64,000 bases of DNA from Buttiauxella izardii (GTDB taxonomy: Bacteria > Pseudomonadota > Gammaproteobacteria > Enterobacterales > Enterobacteriaceae): assembly GCF_003601925.1 (NCBI RefSeq), contig NZ_QZWH01000005.1, positions 1 to 64,000 on the forward strand, read 5' to 3'. The notes under the pieces are model-generated. The model was not told the DNA's origin. It made no database searches and saw only the letters and a list, made by a program, of their open reading frames with translations. Position numbers and translations under genes: made by a program. This document shows, one piece after another, positions 14,641 to 24,250 of the stretch (position 1 is its first letter; each line of letters starts with the position of its first letter).

Positions 14641-15245
14641 CACAAGAACAGCAAGACCAACTGGACTGGGCAAAAACCGACGGACTGATGCCGGTAATTG
14701 TTCAACACGCGAAATCTGGCGAAGTGCTGATGCTGGGATACATGAACCCGCAGGCGCTGGCGCAGACGATTGAAAGCGGCAAGGTCACGTTCTTCTCACG
14801 CACCAAACAGCGTTTGTGGACCAAAGGCGAAACCTCGGGCAACTTCCTTAACGTGGTGAACATTGCTTCCGATTGCGACAACGACACGCTGCTGATTCTG
14901 GCAAATCCCATCGGCCCAACCTGCCACCTCGGCACTTCAAGCTGCTTTGGCGAAACGAATCACGACTGGCATTTCTTGTATCAGCTGGAAGAGTTGCTGG
15001 CATCGCGTAAGAGTGCCGACCCGGAGAGTTCTTACACTGCGAAGTTGTATGCCAGTGGCACTAAACGTATTGCTCAGAAAGTCGGTGAAGAAGGCGTTGA
15101 GACTGCGCTGGCTGCGACCGTGAATGACCGCTTTGAGCTGAAGAATGAAGCATCGGATTTGGTTTATCACTTGCTGGTGCTATTGCAGGATCAGGAGCTG
15201 GATTTGAGCGCGGTGATTGAGAATTTGCGGGAAAGGCATAAGTAG
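14634..15245 (+). CDS. hisI: Bifunctional phosphoribosyl-AMP cyclohydrolase / phosphoribosyl-ATP pyrophosphatase
   Basis: 203-residue fusion (HisIE). The N-terminal cyclohydrolase (about 1-110) shows [23 protein letters not shown] and the metal-binding SDCDNDTLL. The C-terminal pyrophosphatase (about 115-203) shows [13 protein letters not shown] and [14 protein letters not shown]. The start is GTG, overlapping hisF. It is the last gene of the operon, 13 bases from the terminator. Confidence 0.97.
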
Positions 15246-15258
15246 GTTTTTTAGATAT

Positions 15259-15286
15259 AAAAAAGGCCGCGATTGCGGCCTTTTTC
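15259..15286. terminator. Terminator shared by hisI and wzzB
   Basis: AAAAAGGCCGC with GCGGCCTTTTT around a 4-base loop. A and T runs on both sides make it usable in both directions, between convergent hisI and wzzB. Confidence 0.92.
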
Positions 15287-15299
15287 ATTACTACAGGAC

Positions 15300-16286
15300 T
15301 TAGACTACAGGTTTATAGTTACGCAGTGCGTTACGACCAAGTACCACACCAGAGCCGATGATCAATCCAATCAGCGCGCCCAGAACCAAAGTTAGACCCT
15401 TTTTAGGGCTATCACGACGGATAGGTAAAGAAGGTTTCATAACATAGCGGAATGCGTAAGTGGTATCAGGCTTAGATTTCAACGCACTAATCGCTAACAA
15501 TGATTGACGTGCATCAAAATAGCTATCATCCAACGGCAGAGGACGAGTCGCTTCATTCTTAATGGTAGCTGAAAGCGCATCGCTACCCAGAACGAACAAC
15601 GTATCTTCAGACAACGTTTCTGCCTGCTGAACCAGGGTATTTTTGATGTTGGATTGCTCCGCAACGATCAATGCCTGATTTAGAATTTCCAGACGCTTGT
15701 CTTTCTTCTCTTGAGCAATTTTTTCTTTAGTCGCCAAATCTACATTCAGATCCTCAACTTTAGAATTGATGCTTGTTTTCAAATCATCGTCCAGTTCATT
15801 GACAACTCGTTTGTTGATTTGCTGGATGTAAGTTGTGAGCGTTTTTTGCGCTTCTGCCGGGCTCGTAGAGACATAGCTCACTTTCAAAGGAACAGGCTGA
15901 CCTTTAACTGACTCTTCGATTGTCAGTTTTTCGGGTTTGTCCTGGTTATCTAATAGTTCCGATAAGGCTGAAATGGCAGAGTTGAAACGCCCGAAAAAGC
16001 GTTCCTGTACTTCGACGTTCGATGGTGCACTACCACCATATAGGACACCCATCGCATTATTGTAATTCGCTACCTGCCCAGAATCAGGCAAGGTGATGAT
16101 CGCTTCAGAGGTCCATTTCTCTTTGGCAACGAACAGATAGATAACTGCAAGAATGATAGTTAGAACAGCAAAAGCTATGATGGTGACTTTGCCTTTCCAC
16201 AATTGAATAATTAAATCAATTAAATCAATAGATTCCTGATTGCTATCCGTGTGGTAATTCGCCATGTTATTGTTATCTGGATTCAT
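15300..16286 (-). CDS. wzzB: O-antigen chain length determinant WzzB
   Basis: Polysaccharide co-polymerase class 1 protein of the inner membrane that sets the modal length of Wzy-polymerised O antigen. It has 328 residues with two membrane helices, at about 33-54 and 297-318. They flank a long periplasmic, helix-rich region (coiled-coil tendency around 170-230, rich in K, E and Q). The family signature PIRRDSPKKGLTLVLGALIG precedes the second helix. The ATG at 16286 follows AGGG. An in-frame ATG at 16265 is possible. It has its own 292-bp AT-rich upstream gap after the rmlA stop, so it probably has its own promoter. Confidence 0.95.
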   Translation of the reverse strand: MNPDNNNMANYHTDSNQESIDLIDLIIQLWKGKVTIIAFAVLTIILAVIYLFVAKEKWTSEAIITLPDSGQVANYNNAMGVLYGGSAPSNVEVQERFFGRFNSAISALSELLDNQDKPEKLTIEESVKGQPVPLKVSYVSTSPAEAQKTLTTYIQQINKRVVNELDDDLKTSINSKVEDLNVDLATKEKIAQEKKDKRLEILNQALIVAEQSNIKNTLVQQAETLSEDTLFVLGSDALSATIKNEATRPLPLDDSYFDARQSLLAISALKSKPDTTYAFRYVMKPSLPIRRDSPKKGLTLVLGALIGLIIGSGVVLGRNALRNYKPVV

Positions 16287-16480
16287 GTTTACCCTAAGAG
16301 AATTTGTTCACTAAATGCGAGATGCTACAGTCGATTAGTATAATCGGATCAACGAAAAAATACGTAATAGCAAATGAAAAATTTTTGTCAGATTGAGCTG
16401 AAAATAGCGTCTAAAATTAAAGTTATATGATCTATTAAATTTATGAAAGTGGATAATAAACGAACAAATTTCATGCAACC

Positions 16481-16492
16481 CCTAAATTTAGG
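16481..16492. other. 12-bp perfect palindrome in the wzzB upstream region
   Basis: CCTAAATTTAGG lies in the 292-bp gap 16287-16578 between the rmlA stop and wzzB. It is about 195 bases upstream of the wzzB start and could be an operator or chance. No other motif was recognised in this AT-rich gap, and no clear terminator was seen after rmlA. Confidence 0.25.
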
Positions 16493-16578
16493 ACCTGCAT
16501 GAGGCTACGCTCTTTATCGCTAATCTCTTAATTGAATTAATCTGGCGAAGACAAATTAATCTACTGGAAGGCCCTCAA

Positions 16579-17451
16579 TTAAATGTCAGCGCCAACCAAT
16601 TGGATCAAATATTGACCATATAAGGTTTTATCCATGGATTTTGCATTATCAAGAACCTGCTCCGGAGTTAGCCACCCTTTACGATAAGCAATTTCTTCAA
16701 GACATGCAACTTTAAAACCCTGCCTTTTTTCTATGGTATGGACGAACTGCGATGCTTCAATCAGGCTATCGTGCGTACCCGTATCAAGCCAGGCAAACCC
16801 ACGCCCCAGCAACTCAACAGTTAATGCCCCCATCTCCAGATACATCTGGTTAATGCTGGTGATTTCCAGCTCATTTCTTTCAGACGGCTTAACTTGCTTC
16901 GCCAGATCGACAACTTTGTTATCGTAAAAATAGAGTCCAGTTACTGCCCAATTGGATTTAGGGTGTTGAGGTTTTTCTTCAATGGACAATGCACGATACT
17001 GCTCGTCAAACTCGACAACACCGAAGCGATTGGGAGACATAACCTGATAACCAAAAACTGTCGCTCCGCTCTCCCGTTGAGCAACCATTTCCAGTTTGCT
17101 GCCAAAACCCTGGCCAAAGAAAATGTTATCACCGAGCACTAGCGAACAACTTTCTCCATTAATGAATTCCTCCCCGATGATGAAAGCTTGCGCAAGACCA
17201 TCCGGCCGAGCCTGGATTTCATAGCTCAGATTAATACCTAAATGAGAGCCATCGCCCAGTAAACGCTGGAATGAGGGAAGATCCTCAAGCGTTGTGATCA
17301 GTAAAATATCCCGAATCCCAGCCAACATAAGTACCGAGAGCGGATAGTAAATCATGGGCTTATCATAAATAGGCAACAGTTGTTTCGAGACACCACGGGT
17401 GATTGGATACAACCTAGTACCCGAACCACCTGCCAGAACAATCCCCTTCAT
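16579..17451 (-). CDS. rmlA: Glucose-1-phosphate thymidylyltransferase (RmlA/RffH type)
   Basis: Makes dTDP-glucose from dTTP and glucose 1-phosphate. 290 residues with the nucleotidyltransferase signature [13 protein letters not shown], then [48 protein letters not shown] and [14 protein letters not shown]. Several stretches ([31 protein letters not shown]) resemble my recollection of the common-antigen enzyme RffH more than O-antigen RfbA. It lies 21 bases after rmlB, so the two form an operon. No rmlC or rmlD is in the window. Confidence 0.92.
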   Translation of the reverse strand: MKGIVLAGGSGTRLYPITRGVSKQLLPIYDKPMIYYPLSVLMLAGIRDILLITTLEDLPSFQRLLGDGSHLGINLSYEIQARPDGLAQAFIIGEEFINGESCSLVLGDNIFFGQGFGSKLEMVAQRESGATVFGYQVMSPNRFGVVEFDEQYRALSIEEKPQHPKSNWAVTGLYFYDNKVVDLAKQVKPSERNELEITSINQMYLEMGALTVELLGRGFAWLDTGTHDSLIEASQFVHTIEKRQGFKVACLEEIAYRKGWLTPEQVLDNAKSMDKTLYGQYLIQLVGADI

Positions 17452-17472
17452 ATTAAATCCTTATATTCTTGA

Positions 17473-18537
17473 TTAGCTGTTAAGGCCCAAACGTTCTCTT
17501 GAATACGAACCATCTTTAACACGTTGCCACCACGATTCATTAGCCAGATACCATTCAACCGTTTTCCTGATACCACTCTCAAAGGTTTCAGCCGGTGTCC
17601 AGCCAAGTTCCCGTTCGATTTTAGAAGCGTCGATAGCATAGCGCAAATCATGGCCAGGACGATCTGTTACATAGGTAATGAGCTCTTCAAATCGATCTAT
17701 TTGCATTGGTTTATCGGAAATTATCTCATCAAGCAAACGGCAGATAGTTTTAACGACATCAATATTTTTACGCTCGTTATGCCCGCCAATGTTGTAGGTT
17801 TCACCCGGTTCACCTTCGGTAACAACGGTATAAAGTGCTCTGGCATGATCTTCAACATATAACCAATCTCGAATTTGGCACCCATTTCCATACACTGGCA
17901 GAGGCTTGCCCTCAAGTGCATTGAGAATAACCAATGGGATTAGTTTTTCCGGAAAATGGTAAGGGCCATAATTATTAGAGCAATTGGTCACGATCGTGGG
18001 CAGCCCAAAGGTTCGCATCCAGGCACGCACAAGATGGTCGCTTGATGCTTTTGATGCGGAATAAGGACTGCTCGGCGCATATGGAGTTGTTTCAGTAAAT
18101 AACGATTCAGTGCCATGCAAATCACCAAATACTTCATCGGTTGATATGTGGTGGAAACGGAAGCTCTCTTTTGCCGATGATGTTAGCTGGCTCCAGTAGT
18201 CTCGCGTAGCTTCTAACAATACATAAGTTCCGACTATATTCGTTTCAATAAAGGCAGCGGGTCCGACGATGGAACGGTCAACATGGCTCTCGGCGGCCAA
18301 ATGCATCACTGCATCCGGTTGGAAGTCTTGAAAAACAGTCGCTAAGGCGGTGGGGGCACAAATATCAATCTGGCGAAATGAGTAACGCTCATTGCTTGAG
18401 ACTGAGGCAAGAGACTCAAGATTCCCTGCGTAAGTCAACTTGTCGATGACCAAAACCTCATCATGAGTGGCTTCGATAATGTGGCGAACAACCGCAGAAC
18501 CAATAAACCCTGCACCGCCTGTGACTATAATTTTCAT
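17473..18537 (-). CDS. rmlB: dTDP-glucose 4,6-dehydratase (RmlB/RffG type)
   Basis: Extended SDR that converts dTDP-glucose to dTDP-4-keto-6-deoxyglucose. 354 residues. NAD loop [13 protein letters not shown] at residue 7; [11 protein letters not shown]; catalytic Asp-Glu in STDEVFGDL; catalytic Tyr-Lys in [11 protein letters not shown]; substrate loop [14 protein letters not shown]. The C-terminus ([15 protein letters not shown]) and the lack of an insertion after GDL look RffG-like. The gene lies downstream of gnd, where ugd or rml genes are found in other enterics. Product use is open: common-antigen Fuc4NAc, or a 4-amino sugar for O antigen. Confidence 0.93.
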   Translation of the reverse strand: MKIIVTGGAGFIGSAVVRHIIEATHDEVLVIDKLTYAGNLESLASVSSNERYSFRQIDICAPTALATVFQDFQPDAVMHLAAESHVDRSIVGPAAFIETNIVGTYVLLEATRDYWSQLTSSAKESFRFHHISTDEVFGDLHGTESLFTETTPYAPSSPYSASKASSDHLVRAWMRTFGLPTIVTNCSNNYGPYHFPEKLIPLVILNALEGKPLPVYGNGCQIRDWLYVEDHARALYTVVTEGEPGETYNIGGHNERKNIDVVKTICRLLDEIISDKPMQIDRFEELITYVTDRPGHDLRYAIDASKIERELGWTPAETFESGIRKTVEWYLANESWWQRVKDGSYSRERLGLNS

Positions 18538-18628
18538 AAGGCCTCAAATAATCTGATTTCAGTTAAGCCTGCCTTTAAAAACATCGGCAGCAATAACCCA
18601 AAAGCAAATTTTACACACTTCTAAAAAA

Positions 18629-18666
18629 GAAAAAACCAATGGAGAGCATTCTCCACTGGTTTTAAA
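18629..18666 (-). terminator. gnd terminator
   Basis: The stem AAAACCAATGGAGA with TCTCCACTGGTTTT (one mismatch) lies 27 bases past the gnd stop and is followed by a T-run on the minus strand. It separates gnd from rmlBA. Confidence 0.8.
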
Positions 18667-18692
18667 TTAAAGCATAACTTACTGACAGTTAA

Positions 18693-20105
18693 TTACTTTT
18701 CCATCCACTCGGTGTGGAACACACCTTCTTTATCGGTACGCTTGTAGGTATGCGCACCAAAGTAGTCGCGCTGCGCCTGAATCAGGTTGGCAGGCAGAAC
18801 CGCTGAGCGATAGCTATCGTAGTAAGAGATGGCGGCCGAGAAGGTAGGTGTTGGAATACCATTCTGTACTGCGTAAGAAACAACGTCACGCAGTGCCTGT
18901 TGATATTCGTCAGCAATTTGCTTGAAGTAAGGAGCTAACAGCAGATTTGCAATCGCTGGGTTCTCTGCATACGCATCGGTGATTTTCTGAAGGAACTGAG
19001 CACGGATAATGCAACCTGCGCGGAAAATCTTAGCAATCTCACCGTAGTTGAGATCCCAGTTATTCTCTTCAGAAGCGGCACGCAGTTGTGAGAAGCCCTG
19101 TGCATAAGAGACAATTTTACCCAAATACAATGCACGACGTACTTTCTCAGAGAACTCTGCTTTATCACCAGCAAACGGTTTAGCCTGCGGGCCACTCAGC
19201 ACTTTAGAAGCCTCGACACGTTGCTCTTTGAGCGAGGAGATGTAACGCGCGAACACAGATTCAGTGATAAGCGACAATGGTTCACCGAGATCCAGCGAAC
19301 TTTGGCTAGTCCATTTTCCAGTACCTTTGTTCGCGGCTTCATCAAGAATCACATCAACCAGATAGTTACCTTCTTCATCTTTTTTAGTGAAGATGTCTTT
19401 GGTGATGTCAATCAGGTAGCTGCTTAGTTCGCCTTTGTTCCAGTCAGTAAAGGTTGTTGCCAACTCTTCATTAGACAGATTCAGACCATTTTTAAGCAGT
19501 GAATAGGCTTCGGCGATAAGCTGCATGTCGCCGTATTCAATGCCGTTATGAACCATTTTCACATAGTGACCAGCACCATCAGCACCGATATAAGCAACAC
19601 ATGGTTCGCCATCCTCTGCCACAGCAGCAATTTGCTTAAGAATTGGTGCAACCAGTTCGTAAGCTTCTTTTTGACCTCCAGGCATGATAGATGGGCCTTT
19701 CAGGGCGCCTTCTTCACCACCAGAAACACCGGTACCAATGAAGTTAAAACCTTCAGCAGACAGTTCACGGTTACGGCGGATAGTGTCGTGATAGAAGGTA
19801 TTGCCACCATCGATAAGAATGTCACCCTTATCAAGATAAGGCTTCAAAGAATCAATGGTTTTGTCCGTGGCTTCGCCTGCCTTAACCATTAATAAAATAC
19901 GACGAGGAGTTTCCAGAGATTCAACAAACTCTTTCACTGTGTAATAAGGAACCAGCTTCTTGCCCGGGTTCTCGGCGATCACTTCTTCCGTTTTGTCACC
20001 GGAACGGTTGAACACGGAAACAGTATAGCCACGGCTTTCAATGTTCAGCGCAAGGTTGCGCCCCATTACTGCCATACCTACGACGCCGATCTGTTGTTTG
20101 GACAT
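18693..20105 (-). CDS. gnd: 6-phosphogluconate dehydrogenase, decarboxylating
   Basis: Pentose-phosphate pathway enzyme: 6-phosphogluconate plus NADP gives ribulose 5-phosphate, CO2 and NADPH. 470 residues. Visible are the NADP loop [24 protein letters not shown], catalytic lysine and substrate ligands in [17 protein letters not shown], and the C-terminal RDYFGAHTY. The start has CAGGAG upstream. gnd is the usual 3' border of enteric O-antigen clusters and recombines with them; its presence just downstream of the WbpM-like gene fits that. It has its own terminator. Confidence 0.98.
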   Translation of the reverse strand: MSKQQIGVVGMAVMGRNLALNIESRGYTVSVFNRSGDKTEEVIAENPGKKLVPYYTVKEFVESLETPRRILLMVKAGEATDKTIDSLKPYLDKGDILIDGGNTFYHDTIRRNRELSAEGFNFIGTGVSGGEEGALKGPSIMPGGQKEAYELVAPILKQIAAVAEDGEPCVAYIGADGAGHYVKMVHNGIEYGDMQLIAEAYSLLKNGLNLSNEELATTFTDWNKGELSSYLIDITKDIFTKKDEEGNYLVDVILDEAANKGTGKWTSQSSLDLGEPLSLITESVFARYISSLKEQRVEASKVLSGPQAKPFAGDKAEFSEKVRRALYLGKIVSYAQGFSQLRAASEENNWDLNYGEIAKIFRAGCIIRAQFLQKITDAYAENPAIANLLLAPYFKQIADEYQQALRDVVSYAVQNGIPTPTFSAAISYYDSYRSAVLPANLIQAQRDYFGAHTYKRTDKEGVFHTEWMEK

Positions 20106-20280
20106 TACATACTCCTGTCAGGGTTGGTCACCACGGCAAACGCGCGGCTTGAAATGTAGCTTGGATGTTAACCCAATTTATCCTTCTGGGGAAAGATTCG
20201 TAGGAGGCAACAACAAGTCTCAGCAAGACCGAAGCACCTACGATGAAACAAGATAAATTGATGTAAAAATCCACTGTCTG

Positions 20281-22197
20281 TTAGCATTTAATTTTGAGCG
20301 CGTTTGAGTCTGTAGAATGTCGGGCCTGCCAAACTAAGTCGCAAATTCCATCTGTTGGCTGGAAACCAGTAGGAACTTTTAATAAGATCGCACGTATCTC
20401 GTCGTGCTCAAATTTATTACAAGCATCATCAAGCTGGTCAATATACTCACTCAAAACCTCCCAACTAAGCATTTCTTCATGCGCAGTCATAATTCGTGGA
20501 TGAGTTGTGCCATGTACTTGCTCACCGATTAAAAGCTCTTCGTATAGTTTCTCTCCAGGCCTTAATCCCGTAATTTTAATTTCAATATCACCATCAGGGT
20601 GAGTTTCATTTTTTATGGTTAACCCACTTAATTTAATCATTCTTGTAGCAAGATCATAAATTTTTACAGGGTCCCCCATATCAAGAACAAAAACATCACC
20701 ACCTTTAGCCATTGCACCTGCCTGAATGACTAACTGAGAGGCTTCTGGAATGGTCATAAAATAACGAATAATATCTTTATGTGTAAGTGTAATTGGCCCT
20801 CCATGTTCAATCTGTTTCTCAAATAAAGGAACTACAGAGCCAGATGAACCCAACACATTACCAAAGCGAACCATACTGAAACAAGTTTGGCCACTTTCTT
20901 GAGACAAAGCCTGAAGAACTAATTCTGACATGCGCTTTGTCGCCCCCATGGTATTAGTAGGACGAACAGCTTTATCCGTGGACACAAGGATGAAAGTATC
21001 AACCCCGGTAGCTATAGCGGCTTGTGCACAATAAAGAGTTCCAAATATATTATTTCTGACACCTTCAACGACGTTATACTCTACTAAAGGAACATGTTTA
21101 TATGCTGCAGCATGATAAACAGTTTCAACACCAAAAGTGCGCATTATTGTTTCTAGCCGGTTTATTTTTTGCACTGTCCCTAATAATGGAATTATTCTTA
21201 CACCATAATTTTCATTTCTTGCAATACCAGAAAGCTCTTTCTCAATTGAATATAACCCGAACTCAGAAACTTCAAATAGAATCAATACTGTTGGTGATTG
21301 CTTTAGTATTTGCCGACATAATTCGGAACCGATTGAACCACCGGCACCAGTCACCATAACAACTTTTTTATGAATATTTTTCGCCAATAATACAGAATCA
21401 GGTTTTACTGACTCTCGCCCTAATAAATCATCAATAGAAACTTTTTTCAAAGAAATGATTTGCGCATTCCCCTCAACCAAATCGACCATGCCGGGTATAG
21501 ATAGCACCTCACATGGCAAGTTTTCCAGCGATGAAATAACCTCTTTGCGCTTATCCATTGTGATGCTTGGCATAGCTAATAATATTTTATTAATATCATA
21601 ACGTTGAACCAATAAAGGTAAACTTGCTCGGTTATATACTGCAACACCATGTATGACTACTTTGTGCAAGGCTGAATTATCATCAACAAAAGCCACTGGG
21701 AAATATTTATCACCTTGTATGAGGGCTGTTAATAACTGACGGCCGGATGCTCCTGCACCATATATTATAACCGACTCCCTGTCACCCACTGCAGAACTCA
21801 ACAGTCTGCGTATAAATAAACGGAAGCCACAAACAAACAACATCAAAAATGAAAAGTAAATAACGGGCACAGTTCGAGGTAAAAATACATTAAAAAAGTA
21901 AGATAGTGATATTAATAATATTGTTGACCCAACGACACCGAAGAAGGCCACGCCAAATATCTTCGCTGTCACATATCGCAATACCGTACGATACAGTCCG
22001 ACATATAGAAATAATAGAATCGTAGATACTGCAATGACTAAAAAAAGTTGCCAGTGGGCAGAACTTGTATAAGGAGCCGTACTATCCATACGAACCCAAA
22101 ATGCTCCCCAAAATGCTAATAGTATTAAAGTCGAATCTATCGCCAGCATAATAATGCGTTTGGCACTACGAGGCAAACTCAATAATTGCGTTAACAT
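20281..22197 (-). CDS. WbpM/PglF-type nucleotide-sugar 4,6-dehydratase
   Basis: Two-part protein of about 638 residues. Four membrane helices in the first ~130 residues are followed by a Rossmann CoA-binding-like domain (IIYGAGASGRQL) and a C-terminal SDR domain (VMVTGAGGSIGSELCRQI, HAAAYKHVP, STDKAVRPTNTMGATKRMSE). A Met replaces the usual catalytic Tyr, as expected in long WbpM/PglF enzymes. Expected reaction: UDP-GlcNAc to UDP-2-acetamido-2,6-dideoxy-xylo-hexos-4-ulose, at the inner membrane. I chose the ATG at 22197 because homology starts there (MLTQLLSLPRSAKR). A GTG at 22248 behind GGGG would add 17 residues. It is the last gene of the O-antigen cluster; the likely partner is the aminotransferase upstream. 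Confidence 0.88.
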   Translation of the reverse strand: MLTQLLSLPRSAKRIIMLAIDSTLILLAFWGAFWVRMDSTAPYTSSAHWQLFLVIAVSTILLFLYVGLYRTVLRYVTAKIFGVAFFGVVGSTILLISLSYFFNVFLPRTVPVIYFSFLMLFVCGFRLFIRRLLSSAVGDRESVIIYGAGASGRQLLTALIQGDKYFPVAFVDDNSALHKVVIHGVAVYNRASLPLLVQRYDINKILLAMPSITMDKRKEVISSLENLPCEVLSIPGMVDLVEGNAQIISLKKVSIDDLLGRESVKPDSVLLAKNIHKKVVMVTGAGGSIGSELCRQILKQSPTVLILFEVSEFGLYSIEKELSGIARNENYGVRIIPLLGTVQKINRLETIMRTFGVETVYHAAAYKHVPLVEYNVVEGVRNNIFGTLYCAQAAIATGVDTFILVSTDKAVRPTNTMGATKRMSELVLQALSQESGQTCFSMVRFGNVLGSSGSVVPLFEKQIEHGGPITLTHKDIIRYFMTIPEASQLVIQAGAMAKGGDVFVLDMGDPVKIYDLATRMIKLSGLTIKNETHPDGDIEIKITGLRPGEKLYEELLIGEQVHGTTHPRIMTAHEEMLSWEVLSEYIDQLDDACNKFEHDEIRAILLKVPTGFQPTDGICDLVWQARHSTDSNALKIKC

Positions 22198-22294
22198 TTT
22201 GCACCAATTTGCACCAATTATTTCAAGATGAAGGGGTAAGTAATCCACTCACCCCAGAAGACTATTTTTTAAATACTATAATGATTCAGCATTA

Positions 22295-23473
22295 TTATAT
22301 ATTAGATGCTGAAATCAAAATCTCTCTTGCCACTGAACAAGTCTCAACAATTTCAGAATTTGTCAGAGTAGGATGAACCAGGAACATTATACTTGTATCC
22401 CCAAGTTCTACAGCGTTTAAAAGTGGTTTAGCAGGACGCCACGATGTATTGTCAAAGGCTTTCTCAAGATAAACTTCAGAACAACTACCTTGATAACAAG
22501 GTACCCCCCTGGCACTTATTTCATTAATAATACGTTCGCGGCTCCATCCTTCCTTAAGGAACTCAGCATTAATAAAAATATAGTGCTTATAAGCTGCATG
22601 TTCAATATAACTTGGGACCTTTACGGTTCTAACTATTTTTAGGTCACCAACAGCCTCATCAATGGCTTTTGCATTTCTCTGACGTAAAAGTGTCCATTCA
22701 GGCATTTTTTTAAGTTGAATCCGGCCTATAACAGCTTGCATCTCAAGCATTCGCCAGTTGGTACCAAATGTCTCATGCAACCATCTAAAACCTGGTTGAT
22801 GCTCTTGGTTGTATACTGCATCATAGCTTTTACCGTGATCTTTATAGCTCCACATCCGAGACCATAATGCTTCGTCATTAGTAGTGACCATCCCCCCTTC
22901 ACCACCAGTGGTCATAATTTTGTCCTGGCAAAATGACCATGCACCAATATGACCAATACTACCGACACTTTTACCTTTATATTTTGCACCATGTGCTTGG
23001 GCGCAATCTTCAATAACATAGAGATTATGCTGCGTTGCTAAATTCATTAATTCATCCATCTCTGCTGGCATACCAGCGAGATGTACAACGATTATTGCCT
23101 TTGTTTTAGGGCTCAATACTCTTTTTACAGAATCCGCTGTAATACATTGGCTATTTAAATCAACATCAGCAAAAACTGGACTACCACCAGCAGTAACAAC
23201 ACACGATACTGATGCTAAAAAAGTACGTGAAGTAACAATAACCTCATCACCAACACCAATATCTAATGCTTTTAAGGCCACATCTAATGCAAGAGTACCA
23301 TTGCTTACCGCAACAGCATATTTAGTGCCAACCCAATCAGCAAATTCTGCTTCAAACTTACGACATTCATCGCCAGTCCAGTAATTAACTTTATTTGAGA
23401 GCAGAACTTTCGAAACCGCATCAACTTCTTCTTGAGTAAAGGATGGCCACGGAGAAAACTTTGTATTTAACAT
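22295..23473 (-). CDS. DegT/DnrJ/EryC1/StrS family sugar aminotransferase
   Basis: PLP-dependent nucleotide-sugar aminotransferase, 392 residues. The PLP-lysine segment is SFCQDKIMTTGGEGG; other family landmarks are AVSNGTLALDVAL, EVIVTSRTFLASV, VVHLAGMPAEMDEL and IEDCAQAHGAKYKGK. It should aminate the C4 keto group of a 6-deoxy-4-ketosugar nucleotide. With the WbpM-like enzyme next door the product would be UDP-4-amino-4,6-dideoxy-HexNAc (QuiNAc4N or FucNAc4N type). The alternative substrate is dTDP-4-keto-6-deoxyglucose from rmlB. No acetyltransferase or formyltransferase gene that would finish such a sugar is present in the cluster. Confidence 0.87.
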   Translation of the reverse strand: MLNTKFSPWPSFTQEEVDAVSKVLLSNKVNYWTGDECRKFEAEFADWVGTKYAVAVSNGTLALDVALKALDIGVGDEVIVTSRTFLASVSCVVTAGGSPVFADVDLNSQCITADSVKRVLSPKTKAIIVVHLAGMPAEMDELMNLATQHNLYVIEDCAQAHGAKYKGKSVGSIGHIGAWSFCQDKIMTTGGEGGMVTTNDEALWSRMWSYKDHGKSYDAVYNQEHQPGFRWLHETFGTNWRMLEMQAVIGRIQLKKMPEWTLLRQRNAKAIDEAVGDLKIVRTVKVPSYIEHAAYKHYIFINAEFLKEGWSRERIINEISARGVPCYQGSCSEVYLEKAFDNTSWRPAKPLLNAVELGDTSIMFLVHPTLTNSEIVETCSVAREILISASNI

Positions 23474-23650
23474 AAAATAAACCCTTAAAATTATTTTTAA
23501 CTAAAGTCACTCGATGTTACGAAGAGGATATCCTACTAAAATCAAACACCATCGGATATTTTCATATTATATAAGGAGAGTACGGCAATTTTAATTTGCC
23601 CAGGCATACATACATTCATCGTCGAATATCACCCCAAAGTTAAATAAGTA

Positions 23651-24250
23651 TTAATCGGTGTTTTTATTGGAGTTACCTTTGAATATAGGCATTGTCGCTT
23701 CACCAGTGGAAGATATACCTTCTTTAATCATCACTTTTTTAACCGTGAGGAACAATATTTTCAAATCCAGCCAGAAATTATGATTATCAACATACCATAT
23801 ATCGTATATAAATTTTTCTTCCCAGCTTATTGCATTCCGCCCATTTATTTGTGCCCAACCCGTAATACCTGGTTTGACTTCATGGCGACGCATTTGCTCA
23901 TCATCATATAATTCGAGATAGCTCATCAACAAAGGTCGGGGGCCCACTAGACTCATGTCACCTTTTAATACATTCCAAAGTTCCGGCAGCTCGTCTATGC
24001 TCAACGCGCGCAGTTTCTTACCAAAAGGTGTGAGTCTTTCTTCATCAGTAGTAGAAATACTATCGGCATCTTTCATACTTCTGAATTTTATCATCATAAA
24101 AGGCTTCCCTGACTTTCCAGGTCGTTGCTGCTTAAAAAGAACTGGGGAACCCAGTTTTGTATGAACTAAAACTGCAACAATGGCCATTGGCAGTGCCAGA
24201 ATTAATAGCATAACTGCTGAAACGATTATATCGAACAAACGCTTTATCAT
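23651..24250 (-). CDS. PglC-like phosphoglycosyltransferase (initiating sugar-1-phosphate transferase)
   Basis: Small monotopic bacterial sugar transferase, 199 residues. One N-terminal re-entrant hydrophobic segment (about 10-30) is followed by QQRPGKSGKPF, IKFRSM, the catalytic Asp-Glu in SIDELPEL, SLVGPRPLL and KPGITGWAQING. It transfers a sugar phosphate from UDP-sugar to undecaprenyl phosphate and so starts the repeat unit. Size and sequence resemble PglC, which uses UDP-diacetyl-bacillosamine; that fits the adjacent dehydratase and aminotransferase. It overlaps the upstream glycosyltransferase by 4 bases. Confidence 0.88.
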   Translation of the reverse strand: MIKRLFDIIVSAVMLLILALPMAIVAVLVHTKLGSPVLFKQQRPGKSGKPFMMIKFRSMKDADSISTTDEERLTPFGKKLRALSIDELPELWNVLKGDMSLVGPRPLLMSYLELYDDEQMRRHEVKPGITGWAQINGRNAISWEEKFIYDIWYVDNHNFWLDLKILFLTVKKVMIKEGISSTGEATMPIFKGNSNKNTD

